A stretch of DNA of 64,000 nt from Irpex lacteus (taxonomy: Eukaryota > Basidiomycota > Agaricomycetes > Polyporales > Irpicaceae): NCBI GenBank assembly GCA_001986395.2, contig MQVO02000016.1:682001-746000 (forward strand). Reading direction: 5' to 3'. The position numbers and the translations under genes were made by a program. The stretch's first letter is position 1. Each line of letters opens with the position of its first letter. Below the pieces are notes generated by a model. It made no database searches and was not told the DNA's origin. It was given only the letters and a program-made list of their open reading frames with translations. Of this stretch, positions 1-13,508 are shown one piece after another.

Positions 1-1711
1 TCACACGAGCACTTCTCATGCATTATTGATGACTCACCTCTTCCGAAGGGTTCAACTGGATTATTGTGCTCCCTGCCGAGCTCAGTGCAGGCGCAGTGCT
101 CATTCATTTTTGGTAAGCACTCTTCGCCCTTCAACGTTCACGTCGAATCTCAATGTGCCCCAAGGACAACGAAAGTCAATGACGCTGTTTGGGTAACCAT
201 CTTCCTTGTCGTTATCATCACGATCAATCTGTTCGGTGCAGGTCAGTGCTCGACCCTCCTACCCCGCATCGTCACCCCACTAAAATTTCGGCTTTGATAG
301 GTGCCTATGGCGAAGCGGAGTTCATTTTCGCCTCGATCAAAGTTATCACGATCACGGGCCTCATTATTCTTGGAATCGTGTTGGACCTCGGCGGTGGCCC
401 CGATCACGACCGTCTTGGCTTCAGATTCTGGAAGCACCCGGGCCCGTTCGTTCAATTTGCAGGCATCGCAGGCGCCAAGGGCAGATTTTTGGGCTGGTGG
501 ACAGTGCTGATCAATGCGGCATTCTCCTTCATTGGCACGGAAATTGTTGCTATTACGAGTGGTGAAGCAAAGAATCCAAGACGAAACATCCCCAGAGCGT
601 CAGTATTTTCCGATGGCTTCTTTATCCCCGTTCTTGCTGATTCGTTCTTCCGGTTATCTAGCATTCGTCGGGTTTACATCCGTATTCTCCTTTTCTACAT
701 CGGAGGCGTCACGGTCATCGGCCTTCTAGTTCCATCCAACCACCCAGACTTGGCTTTGCAAACTTCCACTGCTGCGAAATCACCTTTCGTTATCGCCATC
801 AAAAGAGCCGGCATTTCTGGCCTTCCGTCGGTCATCAACGTTGCGTTACTGACGGCAGCGGTGTCGGCAGCGTCCAGTGATCTTTACACGGCTTCACGGT
901 CTCTTTGTACGTGACTGAAATTCTAACAGCTAGGTATACGAGCTGACATCACTGTATCGTCTCCAGACGGACTTGCTCTGAAAGGGAATGCACCGTGGTT
1001 CTTCGCTAAGGTGTCCAGAAGTGGTTTGCCTTACTACTCAGTCGCCTTCAGCGCCAGCTTTGGTCTCCTCGCCTACATGGCTGTTAGCAGTGGTGCCGGC
1101 CGTGTCTTCGGATGGTATGTGGTCCTCTCTTCTTCGCCCATGACCGCCCCGAGCCAATTCTCATTGCCGTGCTAGGTTCGCAAACATGACATCTGTTTCC
1201 GGTCTTATGAGCTGGTTCGGTATCTCCATTATCTACACGCGGTTCTACGCAGGTGTGAAGGCCCAGGGTTTGGATCGCAGATCTCTACCATTCAGAGCAC
1301 CGCTTCAGCCTTTCGCTGCGTGGTACTCTGCAGCATTTGCTCTCTTCGTCTGCATCGTAAGTTCAGCATCACTCCGTCAATGGCTATCGGTCGCTGACAC
1401 GTTTGCTACTTCAAGATGAGCGGTTGGGCAGTCTTCCTCAAAGGTAACTGGGCCACCGATGTATTCATCACCAACTACATTCCACTCGTCCTCTTCTGGA
1501 TTCTTTACGTCGGTGCCAGAATTTGGAAACGCTCTAAATGGATCGCTCCTGAGGACATGGACTTCAAGACTGGGTTGGATATAGTAGAAGCCGCTTGTTA
1601 TGAGGAGCCTGCTCCCAGAAACTGGGGAGAGAAGGTCTGGGCTTGGTTGGTGAGTATAGCTGGAGCTTGTAATATGTCGCAGATGCTGATGACCCGGCGC
1701 TATAGATGTAA
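1..1711 (+). CDS. Amino acid permease, 5' end cut by window edge
   Basis: Multi-pass plasma-membrane amino acid transporter of the fungal APC/AAT family (GAP1-like). The exons read from the sequence are about 49-112, 165-241, 301-598, 662-906, 967-1114, 1176-1356, 1416-1649 and 1706-1711, all with GT-AG introns. Family signatures include PAELSAGAVLIHFW, the GEAKNPRRNIPRA segment after a hydrophobic helix, VYIRILLFYIGG and GLLVPSN. The C-terminal half has further helices (GLMSWFGISIIYTRFY) and ends with a short cytosolic tail and a two-codon last exon. The start codon and first helices lie before base 1. A general or broad amino acid permease is likely; substrate range cannot be read from sequence. 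Confidence 0.9.
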
Positions 1712-2138
1712 GCCTCGCAAAATAATCATATTGCTCTAGGAGCCTTTTGGAGGGCGGTGTAGGGAGGTTGGTGGTATCTCAAGACCTCTATAATCACGAT
1801 AACCACGTATCTGGATTTTCTGTTGCTTGTGTAGTGTATGATAGTGATGTGACAGTTTATTATCCCTAATATAGCACGCTTAAACATCTCCGACTTATGC
1901 GTGCCCTTCTCCGTCAGTATCGCAAGCTGCTTCGCCAGTCATTCGTGAAATCGGTCGGGGAACGTGATATAGTATAGCGTGACAGAGCGCCTTTCGTGAG
2001 CGCGAGTCGGGCAAGCCAGGCTCGAATCCTTCCGACATACAAGTCCAAGTCTCTTTCATCCGTTGGCACCGCCAGTAAGTAAATAGGTGAAGGTTCCGAC
2101 CAGGAAGGCGGGAATCCGTGCAGACACTTTCCGGAAAT
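1712..2138. other. Intergenic, co-directional genes
   Basis: Short spacer holding the 3' region of the permease and the promoter of the MFS gene. No further gene or clear repeat was seen. A tRNA-like T-loop string near 2020 does not fold. Confidence 0.5.
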
Positions 2139-3811
2139 ATGACAGAGAGTGTACTTGAAATGCATGCCCTGCGGCGGAACGCCGCGGCGCCCAACGACGC
2201 TCCCGTCAGCGATATTCGGCCGTCGAGTATCCAAGAATCCTCACAAATCGATTTGGACGTGAACGATTCTTCCGGTCCTCAGGTTACCAGTGAGCCAGCC
2301 AGTGACAGAGAGACGGCCGAGCAATGGCAGCCCACACGAGCATACCAGGTGATGCTTCTCGCCGCAGGCTTCGGGATGATCTTTCAAGTTATCGGAATAA
2401 ACTCCATCTACGGTATCTTCCAAGTTCGCCCCTTCCTTTCGCTTGATAACGAGACTTGTCTCACTGATCAACACTACCGATGCTATATATCTAGGAGTTC
2501 TATACTTCCGATAAAACGAACATCGTCGACGCCAGAGGCCAAGATGCTCTCGTTTCGTTCGTTGGCACTATAGGAACCGGGTTGACATGGAGCGGTAGTA
2601 TATTCGTCAACCCGCTAATAGCACGCACAAAACATGTACAGCTAATTATGCTCACCGGTGTCTTTGTGATGAGCATGGGCATCATCCTAGCTAGTTTCAG
2701 CACAAGAGTAAAGTACCAACATTACTCGCTCTGACTATAGCTCTAAATTGCTGATCTCACTTTGGTACAGCTCTGGCATCTCTTCCTGACCCAAGGCCTC
2801 CTCTATGGTGTTGGCTCCTCCTTATTCTATTTCCCCATCCTCTCGCTCACGCCACTATACTTCGACCGCCATCGCGGCTTCGCACTCGGCCTCGTCCTCT
2901 CAGGGGCAGGCATAGGTGGACTGGTGTTATCTCCCGTCATGCACAGTCTGATCACGAATTTGGGTATTCAATGGGCTTTACGAATACTCGGACTATGGAA
3001 TTTCGTAGTCGGAATACCGATATCGCTGGTAGTCAAGAGGAGGCCCGGGACGCACTTGGGCAGTGGAAGAGGGAGGACGAGACTGGATGCAAGCGTCGCC
3101 AAGCGCGGCACATTCATCTGGCAAGCTATGGGAGCCTTTCTACAAGCCGGCGGAAATGTCGTTCCTACGTACTTCCTCACAACTTACTCGGTGGCAGTGC
3201 TCTCGTACTCGTCTGCCACGGGAAGTTTATTGCTCGCCGTGTATAACGTTGTCAATAGCGTAGCGCGTGTGTCCATGGGCATACTCGCGGACCGCGTTGG
3301 TCGACAGAATACTATGATCGTTAGCGTGAGCTTATGTCTCCTAGTCACTGCCATGCTCTAGACTGACACATGTACTGACACTTCCATTCTGCAGGTAATC
3401 CTCTCCGGGGTCTCTGTCCTCGCGCTCTGGTACGACGCTCCTCGGCCCCGCTTTATCGCCTTTGTCGTCTCTTATGGTGTCTTGGCTGGAGGTTACAACG
3501 CTCTTCTGCCTACCACCATCGCCGAGGTCTACGGAGTGCAGAACTATTCGAGTGTTAACGGGTCTGTATACTTCATTCGAGGGATGGGAGCGTTGTTCGG
3601 TGCGCCTCTCGCCGGTGTAATTCTGGGGCACCATCAAAGAGGGATTACACCGACATTCGCGGGCGGGGATATCACTCTGAGCGGATTGCAGAAGAGATAT
3701 AACGAGGTAGCGGTATATGACGGGGCGCTACTTCTTGCTGCGGGGGCTTGTGTGGCGTATGTAAGATGGTCGGATGCTAAGCACAAGGGTAAATGGAACT
3801 GGAAGGCGTAG
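2139..3811 (+). CDS. MFS transporter, monocarboxylate permease-like
   Basis: Predicted 489-residue major facilitator protein of the fungal MCT/Mch group, which moves monocarboxylates or related small solutes across membranes. Four exons: 2139-2423, 2495-2707, 2771-3325 and 3395-3811. A polar N-terminus of about 75 residues precedes helix 1 (MLLAAGFGMIFQVIG). Family hallmarks are NSIYGIFQEFYTS, SFVGTIGTGLTWSGSIFV, the GLLYGVGSSLFYFP helix, YFDRHRGFALGLVLSGAGIG, and in the second half VARVSMGILADRVGRQNT. The ATG at 2139 is the first in frame; a GTG 21 bases upstream is in frame but not a usual eukaryotic start. The substrate is not determined. Confidence 0.88.
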
Positions 3812-4101
3812 CTAAAGGAGGCCTCTAACAGCGATAGCTTCCACAACGAATTTTGGGAAGGTACCTCGAATTGTGAGGATGTAAATGAGGAGAGCAGCTT
3901 TGTATTTGTATCGTTTAATTTCTATCCGGACTTAGTGCAAGATAAACATTCGATGTTGTAAGTACGGTAATGTGCAGTGAATGATAGTCCTTGGTAGGTG
4001 TAAATGGTAAAGTAGTCCAAGTCCAGCTTACAGAAGTGAAAGTCCAAAGATAACGAACGATTAGTATAGTAAGTAAATATGTGGCGATGATGTAGATGTG
4101 T

Positions 4102-5272
4102 CTAGTAATATTCTGAAATGAGAGCATGACGGCCTTTAATGTTGATGAAGGAATACTGAGTAAACAAACATATCAGTATCTTCGTCCTTGTTGAAGACAC
4201 TAGTCGCCACTCACCTCTGTCGTATCAGGGAGCGTCTTCGTGTGGCTGACCTTCGGTAAGTTGGCTTCCGTCCAGAACGGTCTGAATCCAGCCTTCTCGA
4301 GCATCTCCCACCATGGGTTGAAGACATCAAAGTTTGTGTACGCGCCCCAGGCGTGAATCTCGATCTCCATCTGGCCCACAGGGAGCGGAGGCGCATCTGG
4401 CCCGATGTAGGGACGAAGGAAGGACTCCAGTACAGAAAACTCGCCGCCCTCGATGTCGATCTTCAGTAGATCAATGAAGTCGTGACCGTTCTGCTGCATC
4501 AGAGTCTGGATGGTATATTCGGGTGGGTTGAGGTGGGGCTTGTCTTCAGCGGCGGCTTTGTACGGGAAGAAGTGGGAGGCCTCAAGGAACTCGGGGACGG
4601 TTTGGATCTGTGGGCCCCATTCGTGTACACTAAAGTCGTACCCCCAAATCTGGCAGTTGGGTGCACGCTGGAGGAAGGCAGCTTCGAAGGAGGAATCATG
4701 ATTGACGCCGAAGGAGTAGACGTTGCACGGTTTACGTTGAGCTGCGATCCGCTCAACCCCGCAAAGCCATTTCCCGCCGTCGCCGAGGTTGCCAACGCGT
4801 TGGATACGATGAGGACAGTTGAAAGCAGCGATGTAGAAGTCCCCTAAGTTGCTTTCAGTATGTGCAATATTGCGAAATGGAAGGAATAGAACTCACAAAG
4901 CACGTAGAAGACATTCCCGGGCGGCCATCTGTAGATCATGAAGAACTAGTGAGTAGTATGCCTAATGAAAGTAGCGTGTACCTACGACTGGATCTCTTTT
5001 GGATCGGGCCCGTAGTAGTTGATCATCTGTTGACGACCTGCTAGAACAAGTTGGTATTCTTCCTCCTCATTCTGGATGAATCGTTCCAAAGAGGTGCTGC
5101 CACGGAATTTCGCGGGAAAATAGTCTATGAACGTGCTCGTGATTTGCTGCGGGATGGGAGACTCTTGCCAGGGGAAGATGAGCAAGAGGCTGCTAGAGAT
5201 GAGGAAGGTAGCGAGAAGGAGAAGATAGCGGGGGTTTCGCTGAAAGAACATGGTGTTCAGTAGAACCGCCAT
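4102..5272 (-). CDS. METTL24/FkbM-like membrane-anchored methyltransferase, paralogue A
   Basis: Predicted 333-residue protein in four exons (5272-4986, 4928-4897, 4843-4215, 4155-4102). Near the N-terminus a single hydrophobic helix (YLLLLATFLISSSLLLIF) suggests a type II signal anchor with the catalytic part in the secretory lumen. Downstream are CPHRIQRVGNLGDGGKW (an S-adenosylmethionine-site-type segment), NCQIWGYDFSV, DLLKIDIEGGEFSVL and VGQMEIEIHAWGAY, the pattern of METTL24-type members of the FkbM-like methyltransferase group. The tail YSFINIKGRHALISEYY is typical of the group. A second ATG (5251) lies just before the helix and is an alternative start. The relative at 13,789-14,933 has the same exon plan. 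The substrate is unknown. Confidence 0.82.
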
Positions 5273-6825
5273 TATTTTTGATGAAGGCGGCGGGCAATTG
5301 AGGCGTGCTGAGAAGTAGGTGACTGCGGAAAGAGTGACTAAGAATTATGGAGGTGAGCGTGTTAAGTAAAGAAGGGCGTGGGGTACGTGGCAAGAGAGAG
5401 CAGAGAAACAAGCGGTTACTGAAGACAAGGATGGCGACCGCCCCGACAGTACTGTAATTCCAGTGGAGCGCGATCTTCCGAGGTCGGGGGCAGGTTAGGC
5501 GCAGATCATTTATGCAGAGGCGAGCACGGTCTCCGCTAACCGATGCAAGCCAAGTGTTGTAACACGCAAGCAAGATGACAGAGTACTACACTACTTACCG
5601 TTGTAGGGTGCAATTTAGGCGCAGCAACAATCAACGATCGACGCCACCCCACGGGCAATTTTTTTAAAAGCCATTCGTGTACTTACACACCTCCAGATCT
5701 AGAGGGCGTATCGATTCAGTGCTCGCTGAGAATTGCTTACGAACGAAACGATATATGTAATGTCCGTACACAACCGGCCGTTTTCCGCATTTATCGACGC
5801 AAAGAAGAATCCAAGAACCCGACGCCACAAAGAATGCTGGCCACGCAATCTGGCAGTTAGATCTGTGATCCGTGCCAAGCCCTTGATTAACGCTCACTGA
5901 TCGCTCCGAGGGCCCATAATAACTCGCTCAGGCTGCTGTCTGCTGTCTACGTAGCTATCGTGACTGAATGCGTTTATGTACTTGCCACCACGGGCATTCC
6001 CTGATCCGACCGCCCGAAATAGTCAAGTGAAGACGATGCGTTCTGTTCCCTACTCTGCGACTTTTACATGACTTTTACACGAGCGAGAAGCCATTCAACT
6101 ACATAACTTTGTTTTCATTGTTCTACGCGTATAAAGTTATAGTACTGCACAATCAAAATTACCTTGAGTACTCATTGTCATCGTCAAAGCGAAAGGTATG
6201 CCATTCACCGGGTTGCGATCGGGAGTGATCAAGAGAGATCCGGAGTGGCTAGATATGGAAGGCAGTGCCGGTGATGCCTTTGTCGCATTCAAAGATGTTT
6301 CCTATTTAGTTGTTACTCACACAGTATGTCCTCAATACAAAGATTGACTATGTTGAAAGAGAAAACCTGTGTAAAAGTCGTTGAATAGTCAACCTACCCT
6401 CTGAGATTTACCGCCCAGAAAAGTCGCTGGATATGGAACAAAGCCCATCAAAAATGCATTACTTTTTCGGGCTGTCGGATCAGGGAATGCCCGTGGTGTG
6501 CCAGGCATGTCACTCGTCTCCAAATGCAACATATCTGGTATGCCAATATATACTCAACTTGTTTCGTGAAAACTAACAGCATCTGTCTAAAGACCGAGCT
6601 AACTTGAAGTGACTCAGAGACAGAAACAGTGGCTCTGAACACCAACGTCCGCTGAATAAGTGTAATTACGTCTATGCATGGCCAGCAGGAAGGAGCCTAC
6701 TCCTGCAAGGCAAGTCGACATTGATATAAGCATCAACTCTATACAATCCTAATACAGAGGCGGCTTATATCAAGAACACAGAAGCAACGATTTGTACAAT
6801 TCCTCAGTTGCAAAGCTATACGTGC
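5273..6825. other. Intergenic, about 1.55 kb
   Basis: Holds the promoter of the methyltransferase-like gene and the 3' region of the beta-mannosidase gene. ORFs here are short, lack family resemblance and show no exon-like continuation. No repeat or RNA gene was recognised. Confidence 0.5.
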
Positions 6826-9800
6826 GTATTATTCCACAAAGAGCGAACGATAAAATCGTTTGGATCGGGTGAATGGACCTTTGATAATGCTGCATTCGGC
6901 TTGAAAACGACTGAAGATATGACGGCCAGTCAGCAGATCCCCCATTGAAAATTTGCGAGTAATTCAAGCAACGTACCAGTCCTGTCGATACCCGGAATGA
7001 GGTAGAACCCATTGGTTGGTACGTTTGTCTCCTTATCCACGAAGTGGCCTACGGTGCCCGCTGGATGATCAAGCCAGGTCCACGGGGCCACCCCGCCCTG
7101 TGCTGACAAGGTGAACGACAGGTCCTTGCCGCGCGTTACTCTGATTTCTGGATCCACTAACGTCGCATTTGCAAGAGAAGTCGGGGTAAACTACACCGAA
7201 GCGTCAGCAATTTATATAGCGCAGCAACGAGCGACTCGTTGTTCACGGAGACTTACCACTTGTTCATTCGTGATCGTGCGTCCATCTACCTCCGCAGTCA
7301 AGTTAAGCAACAGCCACACGTTCTCGACCGACTGATTTTTCGGCAGGATATTCTCCAGCCCAGTGGCCGAGAATATATTCGAGTTATTCAGAGTTGGGAC
7401 AGTGAATGGGTGCTTGCTGGTTTGCAACTCGGTGCCTTTCCAATCGTACCAGGTCAGCTGTGCACTTCCCTTCACACTCTCCCACCGATCTGACGACACA
7501 AGCACCTGTAACGTCTCGTTTTCCGGCGTCCAGAATGGGTAGATCGCCAACGGGCTGTAGATAGTTGTCATCCCATACTGCAGGACTTTCCATCTACCGG
7601 AATACTCGATCGACGACCAGCTCGTGCCTTGCCATATATCGTTCAACTGCCAAACCAGACTTCCCAGGTTATTCTCGCCAAGCCCGGCTCCCCGACGGTA
7701 CCAAGCTATCTCCGACACCATGTTCATCGACTGGAAGATCTGAGTGCTCCAGCACCACTGGGCGAAGGTTTGATTGCTGTCAGATGTGCTGGGAGTGGGA
7801 AGCCAGAGTTCGACTGCTGCGGACATCTGGCCTTGGCCTTGGGGTGCGTTTGGGTTGGGAAAGGCGAGACCGCCAGCTGGTGGGTGGTGATCGCGGGACA
7901 TAACTACAGTTGAGTTAAAGGAGAAGTCCTCAGGCGATTCCAGTACTTCTTCCCAGCTGAAGAACGACGGCTGGGAGTGAAAGCTAGGCGAGGAGGCAAA
8001 TCAGGTTTGGTTTTGTGAGTTTACGGGCATGACTACACAACTTACCCGAACTCGTTGACGAATCTAGATGTCGTTAGTTAGCTCGAAACAATACAGAACG
8101 CAAAGGAGAACATGCCTAGAGACCGGATACGTGCTGTAGTTGAAGGCCTGCGAAGCGTCATAGTTGTATCGCTCTGCGTACTGGATGAGTGTACAAACTT
8201 TCCGACGCGGCTGCTATGCTCACCGCTATTGCCGTAGATAAAACCTGGAGTCTTATTCGAGTACCGTATTTCATACGGATCAAGGCTTAGGACCCCACTC
8301 GTCGTAGAGCAGTCGGTATACGCCACCTAAACGGATGCGAGGCGTCATGAATAGGTCTTGACGAAGGACTGGACCACTTACCGAATGTGTCTCTTCGGTA
8401 ACGATATCGTGAAGGAACTCCCCAAAGAGCGTATTGAACTAAAGTATGTTAGCATGTGTTCTACCAGTGTATGATGCACGCTCACCTCGTCCAGATAGTG
8501 CGAGCCGTTGGATTGTGTTTGATTAATACTCAGTACAATTCCCTCGATCTCGTTCCCTCCTGCCCATTGGACGTTACTCGGGTGCTTGTTGATGCGACGG
8601 ATATTCTGTCGCACTTCGGGCTCGACAGACTCCAGCAAGAAATTGTTAAGGGGATATAAAGCGTCAGAGAAGATAAGTTCAGACCACGCGAGAATTCCAA
8701 GTTCGTCGCAGGCCGTGTAGAAGTCGTACCCTCCCGTCAGCTCATCCGAAGGCTGATAGATACCGCCACCCCAGATTCGGAGCTATAAGGGACGATATAG
8801 CCCCGTAAGTATGTTGCATCAAAACACCAGCGAATGCTTACCATATTCTGACCACTTAAAACGGCGCTCTCGAGAACCCAGCGAACTTGTGCACTCGTCA
8901 TTCTAGCGTAGAACGGGTCGAATGGGATGATGTTTGTCCCAGAACTGTAAAACGCCTTTCCATTGATCTCGAAGTGCCACTGGTCCCCGGGAGTAATACC
9001 GCGTTCCTCAATGTCACGTTGCGAATACGGCGACTGTACGAGAGTGATGGTGCGGAAACCTGTCTGGGTGACGAAGCTGGCGGAATGGGTGTTATCGAGG
9101 TGCAGAGTGGTGGTGATATTGTATAATTTGGGCGTCCCAAGGTTATGGGGGAACCATCGTTGCGGTTTGCCGTTTGGGATTTTGAACGTAGCTGAAACGA
9201 AGGTGGAGGCGTTTGTACTTGCAGGAATGGACTTGATGTGCACCGGTGCGAGGTTCAGCTTCAGCTCGGGAATGGATATGGAGACCGTGGGTGAGTGGGC
9301 TGCAACAGCAGAGCGCACAGAAAGGGTGACATTAACCAGCCAGTCGGCGGATTCGTTTGGCGGGGTATTCGGTGTCTGACCGACTTTAGATACCTCGAGA
9401 CCTGACTCCTCAATGAAGATAGGGCTGTTTTGTGATACTAGAAGAGGATGGGTGGCAGGCGCGCCGGTTTTCTGACCGGGCGTTGTTGGAAGAATTATTG
9501 CAAACGCCGGTTTGAAGATACCTGATGGGATGAACGCAGGTCCCTATGACATGTGAGTCAAGGAAATAGAGCATGTGCGCTATAATACTCACCCAATCCC
9601 AGCCAAAGTCAGACTGCGTCTTCCTCGTGACCTGACGGACTGTTGGATACTCGAACTAAAGAACGATAAGTAAGAAAGTGAAAGACGGAGAAGAGGTCGA
9701 ATGCTTTACAATATCGCCATGAACCCATTCAACGTCCGGTCTTGAGGTAACATTCTGTCCATAATACCAGGCAGACTCAAGGGCTACCGTCAAGTTTTTA

Positions 9801-10340
9801 TCACCCTTAGAAGGAGACGCCAGTAGCTCTGTGACATCGTAAGTATATTGCCTGAATTGATTGTTCACCCATGCTAAAGGGTGGCCTGCAACTGTCTAAA
9901 AACCGTGTCAGGGCTCTGCCGTGCCACATATCTGCGTAGCTACTCACTATGTTCGCAATTGTGTCGATACCGTAGAAGACGAGAAGCGTTCGAGCTTTCT
10001 GTAGCGTGGTATGTGCAATGAGAGGGCTCAGGTCAGCGGTGTAAGTCCAGTTGTCGTTGATGATCCATCTTTGGGTGAAATCTATTCGAAAAACAAATAC
10101 GGGTAAGCTAATTCCATGCGTAGAGGCCTAATGCCTACCATTGATACCGAGCAATGGTTCAGTGATTATTCCGGCCTTCAGTAGATCAAGGTGAGCTTGG
10201 GAAGGTATGGAAGCTGGGATGGAGATTGATCCATTTTCGTTCTTGAGATTCCACGAGAGATCTGCAAGGTTGAACACCTCGCTATTGACGAAGAGCGGAA
10301 ACGCTGCCACAAGGGCACACACGGTCTTCAGGAGGTGCAT
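6826..10340 (-). CDS. Secreted beta-mannosidase, glycoside hydrolase family 2
   Basis: Removes terminal beta-1,4-linked mannose from manno-oligosaccharides made during mannan or N-glycan breakdown. The gene has many short introns. The start at 10340 gives a clear signal peptide (MHLLKTVCALVAAFPLFVNS). In order: an N-terminal galactose-binding-like domain (DLSWNLKNENGS, WTYTADLSPL, KARTLLVFYGIDTIANI), an immunoglobulin-like part with RWFPHNLGTPKLYN, then the TIM barrel. Barrel motifs are WHFEINGKAFYSSGTNIIP, the acid/base motif WAGGNEIEG (about 8545-8570) and the nucleophile motif RFVNEFGFHSQPSF, whose glutamate codon is near 8051. Later come SLVWQLNDIWQGTSWSSIEY and a C-terminal domain ending VRSLWNNTHV. 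Several N-x-S/T sites fit secretion. An in-frame ATG 36 bases upstream is less likely because it would bury the signal peptide. Confidence 0.93.
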
Positions 10341-11026
10341 GGCCGAGCTGCAGTTCCCCATAGACCACAGAAGCATGCGTACACTTTATACCATAACAGC
10401 TCGTGCTCCACCTCATCGTGGCGGGGATAGTGGGTCGCTCTTATGACCATGAAAGAGCGATATGCACAGTGGATATCACCACGATGCGCGTGCACCGCGT
10501 TGCGTTCGCCGCAAATGAGAAGCAGGTGACCATTGCTTCTCGAGTACAACAGCGAAATAAATTGACGAAGTAAGAATACGGCGGCGTCTAGAGAAGTTCA
10601 CTTCGTCAGAACGTCATTGTGTACTGATGAAGAATATCTGACCTCGGGTCTCGAACAAGCCATTCCATGTTATGCACGCTTCTGTACGGCATCGCTGCAA
10701 GGAAGATATTATCGTGGCAATCACCTCGAGCTATATCATCATCTCACACAACTCGTTCGAGACAGTGTTGATCTGGACGAGGTGTACGGTATAATGCATG
10801 GAGTGCCGTCATCGGGCCGTCCTTGTGACGAGGATACAGTTCCTTGCTTTCACTGTTAGGGTCGACGTCTGGTGACCATGTTATCAGTAAGCAACTAGTC
10901 GCATGGATATACACGTAGTGAATAGGCGGGTGTTTACAAGTACCTGTTGCTTTCCGTCAGATGAAGGAGCACAACCCCGTTATAGGTGTCGAAACGTACC
11001 AGTATGATTACAATTCAGTTGCTTCA
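10341..11026. other. Intergenic between two minus-strand genes
   Basis: Promoter side of the beta-mannosidase gene and 3' side of the Kelch/MYND gene. No other gene, repeat or RNA was recognised. Confidence 0.5.
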
Positions 11027-13508
11027 TCATTTCCTTCTGCACTTGTGCATCGACTTATGCTCCCTCCACCCCTCCTTCTGGCAATCTGTGTCACAGAAGT
11101 ACGCCCGGCCGCGACAAGCACCTGTCGTAGTGGAAGTACGGGAAAGAGTTTCCGCTAAGCCGTTATCATGGAAATCAAAGAATGACGAAGACCCTCACCT
11201 CCGCACTTTTTCCACGGACCAGCCGATCCGCAGTTGAAACATCTCTTCCATGGTCCAACTGTGGCCGTACGTGACTCTTCTTCCAGATCAACTTCATCGA
11301 AGTGCCCGTCCTCGACGTCGAGTTTCAGCTCCCACAGGTCGTTGAACGTTTTCGAGACGATGTGCTTGCCATCGGGTACAAAGTCGGAGTTCGTGTAGCC
11401 GCCGAACAGGAAAGTACGGCCTGTTTCAGGGTCGCAGAAAAGTTCGGCTTGGGCACGATATGTTGGAAACCCTCGCGTGATGACGTGCTTCCATGTAGGA
11501 GGATTCGCCGCTAGGTCGTGCACGAACGTATCCGCATAGTAAGTGAAGAGGAATGGCTCCTCTTGGGGCGAGAACTGCGTTGGTAATGTTGGGCTGTAGC
11601 CGCCGAAAACGATCGTCTTGCCCAGTTTCTCGTTCTGCAACAGGTGTGAAATCGTTTATACCCCATCCACATTTTAGAGAGTACTCACAAAAACATAGCT
11701 CATTTCAGATCGAGGGCAAGGTGCATTGCCTATGATCCTCTCTCGCTGCCACGACTCTTTCTCGATGTCCCAGCTCCAGAGGTCATAGTAGCCATACCCA
11801 TGGCTTGCGCCATTCGGCTCGCCGCAAATGCTGGCAGACGATCTATCTGCCTCTCCGTACATCAGCCAGATCTTCTTGACACCCTCGCGAGTGTCCGTCC
11901 ATATAACAGGAAGCTTTCTGGGACCTGGTATCTCGCGATCTGCAGTGCGTGGAAGGGGAGCTCCGGATAGTTTCCTCCAGGTACGCTTGGCGATATCCAG
12001 CACCATCCACAAATTACAGCCTAACGAGCTGTCGATATGGGTACCTCCGAAGATATACATCTTGCCGTCTACAACCTGCATCCCATAGTCGTGCAAGTCA
12101 CTGATCTCCCAGGACCATGAGCCCTCGCAACGCGTCTTGAGCTCACCCCAAGTCTCCGTCGCCAGATCGAAGTAGTCCATCCTCTTGCTGCCTGTGAACA
12201 TGTACGCCTTGTCGTCGTGCACTCCCATGCGCCAGCCGGTGATCTCCTCGACGTCAAGTTCAGGATGCGGGTACGAGGGTAGTTTGTGCCATTCTCTGAT
12301 GTGATCCAGATCCATGAAATGAAAGTCTCTGTGGTAAGGTCCCTCGATGCTCTTCTGTCCAGCAAGCACGTAGAACCTCCCTATAATATATGTGAGTCAG
12401 GCGCATATAAGCATGCAAAATCAAGATACTGACGATTCCATACGAAACTTGCGAACCCCATTCTAGCCGCGATGTTAGTCGTCTTGGGGATGGGCACCTT
12501 CTGCCAGGATCCACGAATCTGCAACTCCTTGCACTTGACCTCCTGGGTGGCGACCACCTTGGCATCTGGGTGGCGATATCTTGTCAACGGCAGCACTGCG
12601 AACTGGGGTGCCAGGGCGCGCAAGGGCCGTGCGTCGATGAACGGAGGTACAGCTTTCACTGACATCTCCGCATTCCACTTCCTGTGAACGGCTGCCCCTG
12701 TGTTTCCTAGCTCAAGAAACAAGTCCGCGGCTACGTTGTAGGCGATCACGCGTTGTCTGTGGTATTCTAGGCGAGGAGGTGCGGCGTCCATCCATTCTAC
12801 ATACGTGCCATGAATGTCATTAATATGAGATCGGTTTCAAGTCGACAGAACTTACCAAACATGAATTTTCCAAGGGCTGTCTGGAGGTTGATGTTGATGA
12901 CATGCATTTCCTCTAACCAGGCCAGGGCCTTGCAGTCGTTGGAGTAGGTAAGTTCATGTATTGTTACCCCGGACCCCATAAAGGCAAATCACTCACTTCG
13001 GCGTATTCACCTTTCTTCAGGTGACAGGTAGCGTACCCTACGCATGACCTCATGAGCGCAATCTGGGTCGACACATTACTCGACTGATACTGTTCAGTCT
13101 TCACGGCCCATTTTACGATGTCATTACGAGGGATTTTGAACCCTGGGTCGACGAGAAGGGGTATTGTTTGATGAAGCTTGCTCAGCGCAGCGTCGTATCG
13201 CTTCTCTTTAATTAGTTTCTCTGCTTCGTCCTGCAATGTGTTTACGTCGCCCAGCTCGAGCGGTTGGTTCGGATCTACAGAAAAATTGCACATCTTGCAG
13301 CAATGAAAAGGTATCCCTACGTTCGAGACGTACCTTTCTTTTCTTCATCGTCGCTGGCTGAGTCCGAGTCTGAGTGTGACGACCGTGTTTGGTGCACGTT
13401 CCCGCCATTACTGGACTGAACAGGTACGTGCCTGCCCCAGACACTTCGAATAGCGTTGGCCATCATCTCTTCATCCTCCCCACTATTCCCAATAACTCTC
13501 CACGACAT
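11027..13508 (-). CDS. TPR-like, Kelch-repeat protein with C-terminal MYND zinc finger
   Basis: Start at 13508 (MSWRVIGNSGEDEEMM). A Ser/Asp-rich N-terminus is followed by a helical TPR-like stretch (LQDEAEKLIKEKRYDAALSK, ATCHLKKGEYAE). The middle holds Kelch-type repeats (FTGSKRMDYFDLATETW, VDGKMYIFGGTHID, KTIVFGGYSP, GRTFLFGGYTNSDF) that should form a beta-propeller. The end is a MYND finger split by an intron: CFNCGSAGPWKKCGG joins to ACRGRAYFCDTDCQKEGW and HKSMHKC, giving the Cys/His ligand set. MYND domains bind proline-rich peptides, so a scaffold or adaptor role is likely. The architecture resembles other agaricomycete Kelch-MYND proteins. The function is not known. Confidence 0.82.

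Noticed and set aside
1990..2042. tRNA-like sequence with a CTCGAATCC T-loop
   Set aside because: Acceptor, D and anticodon stems cannot be formed around it.
5193..5573. 126-codon minus-strand frame
   Set aside because: Overlaps the start of the methyltransferase-like gene in another frame and looks like non-coding composition.
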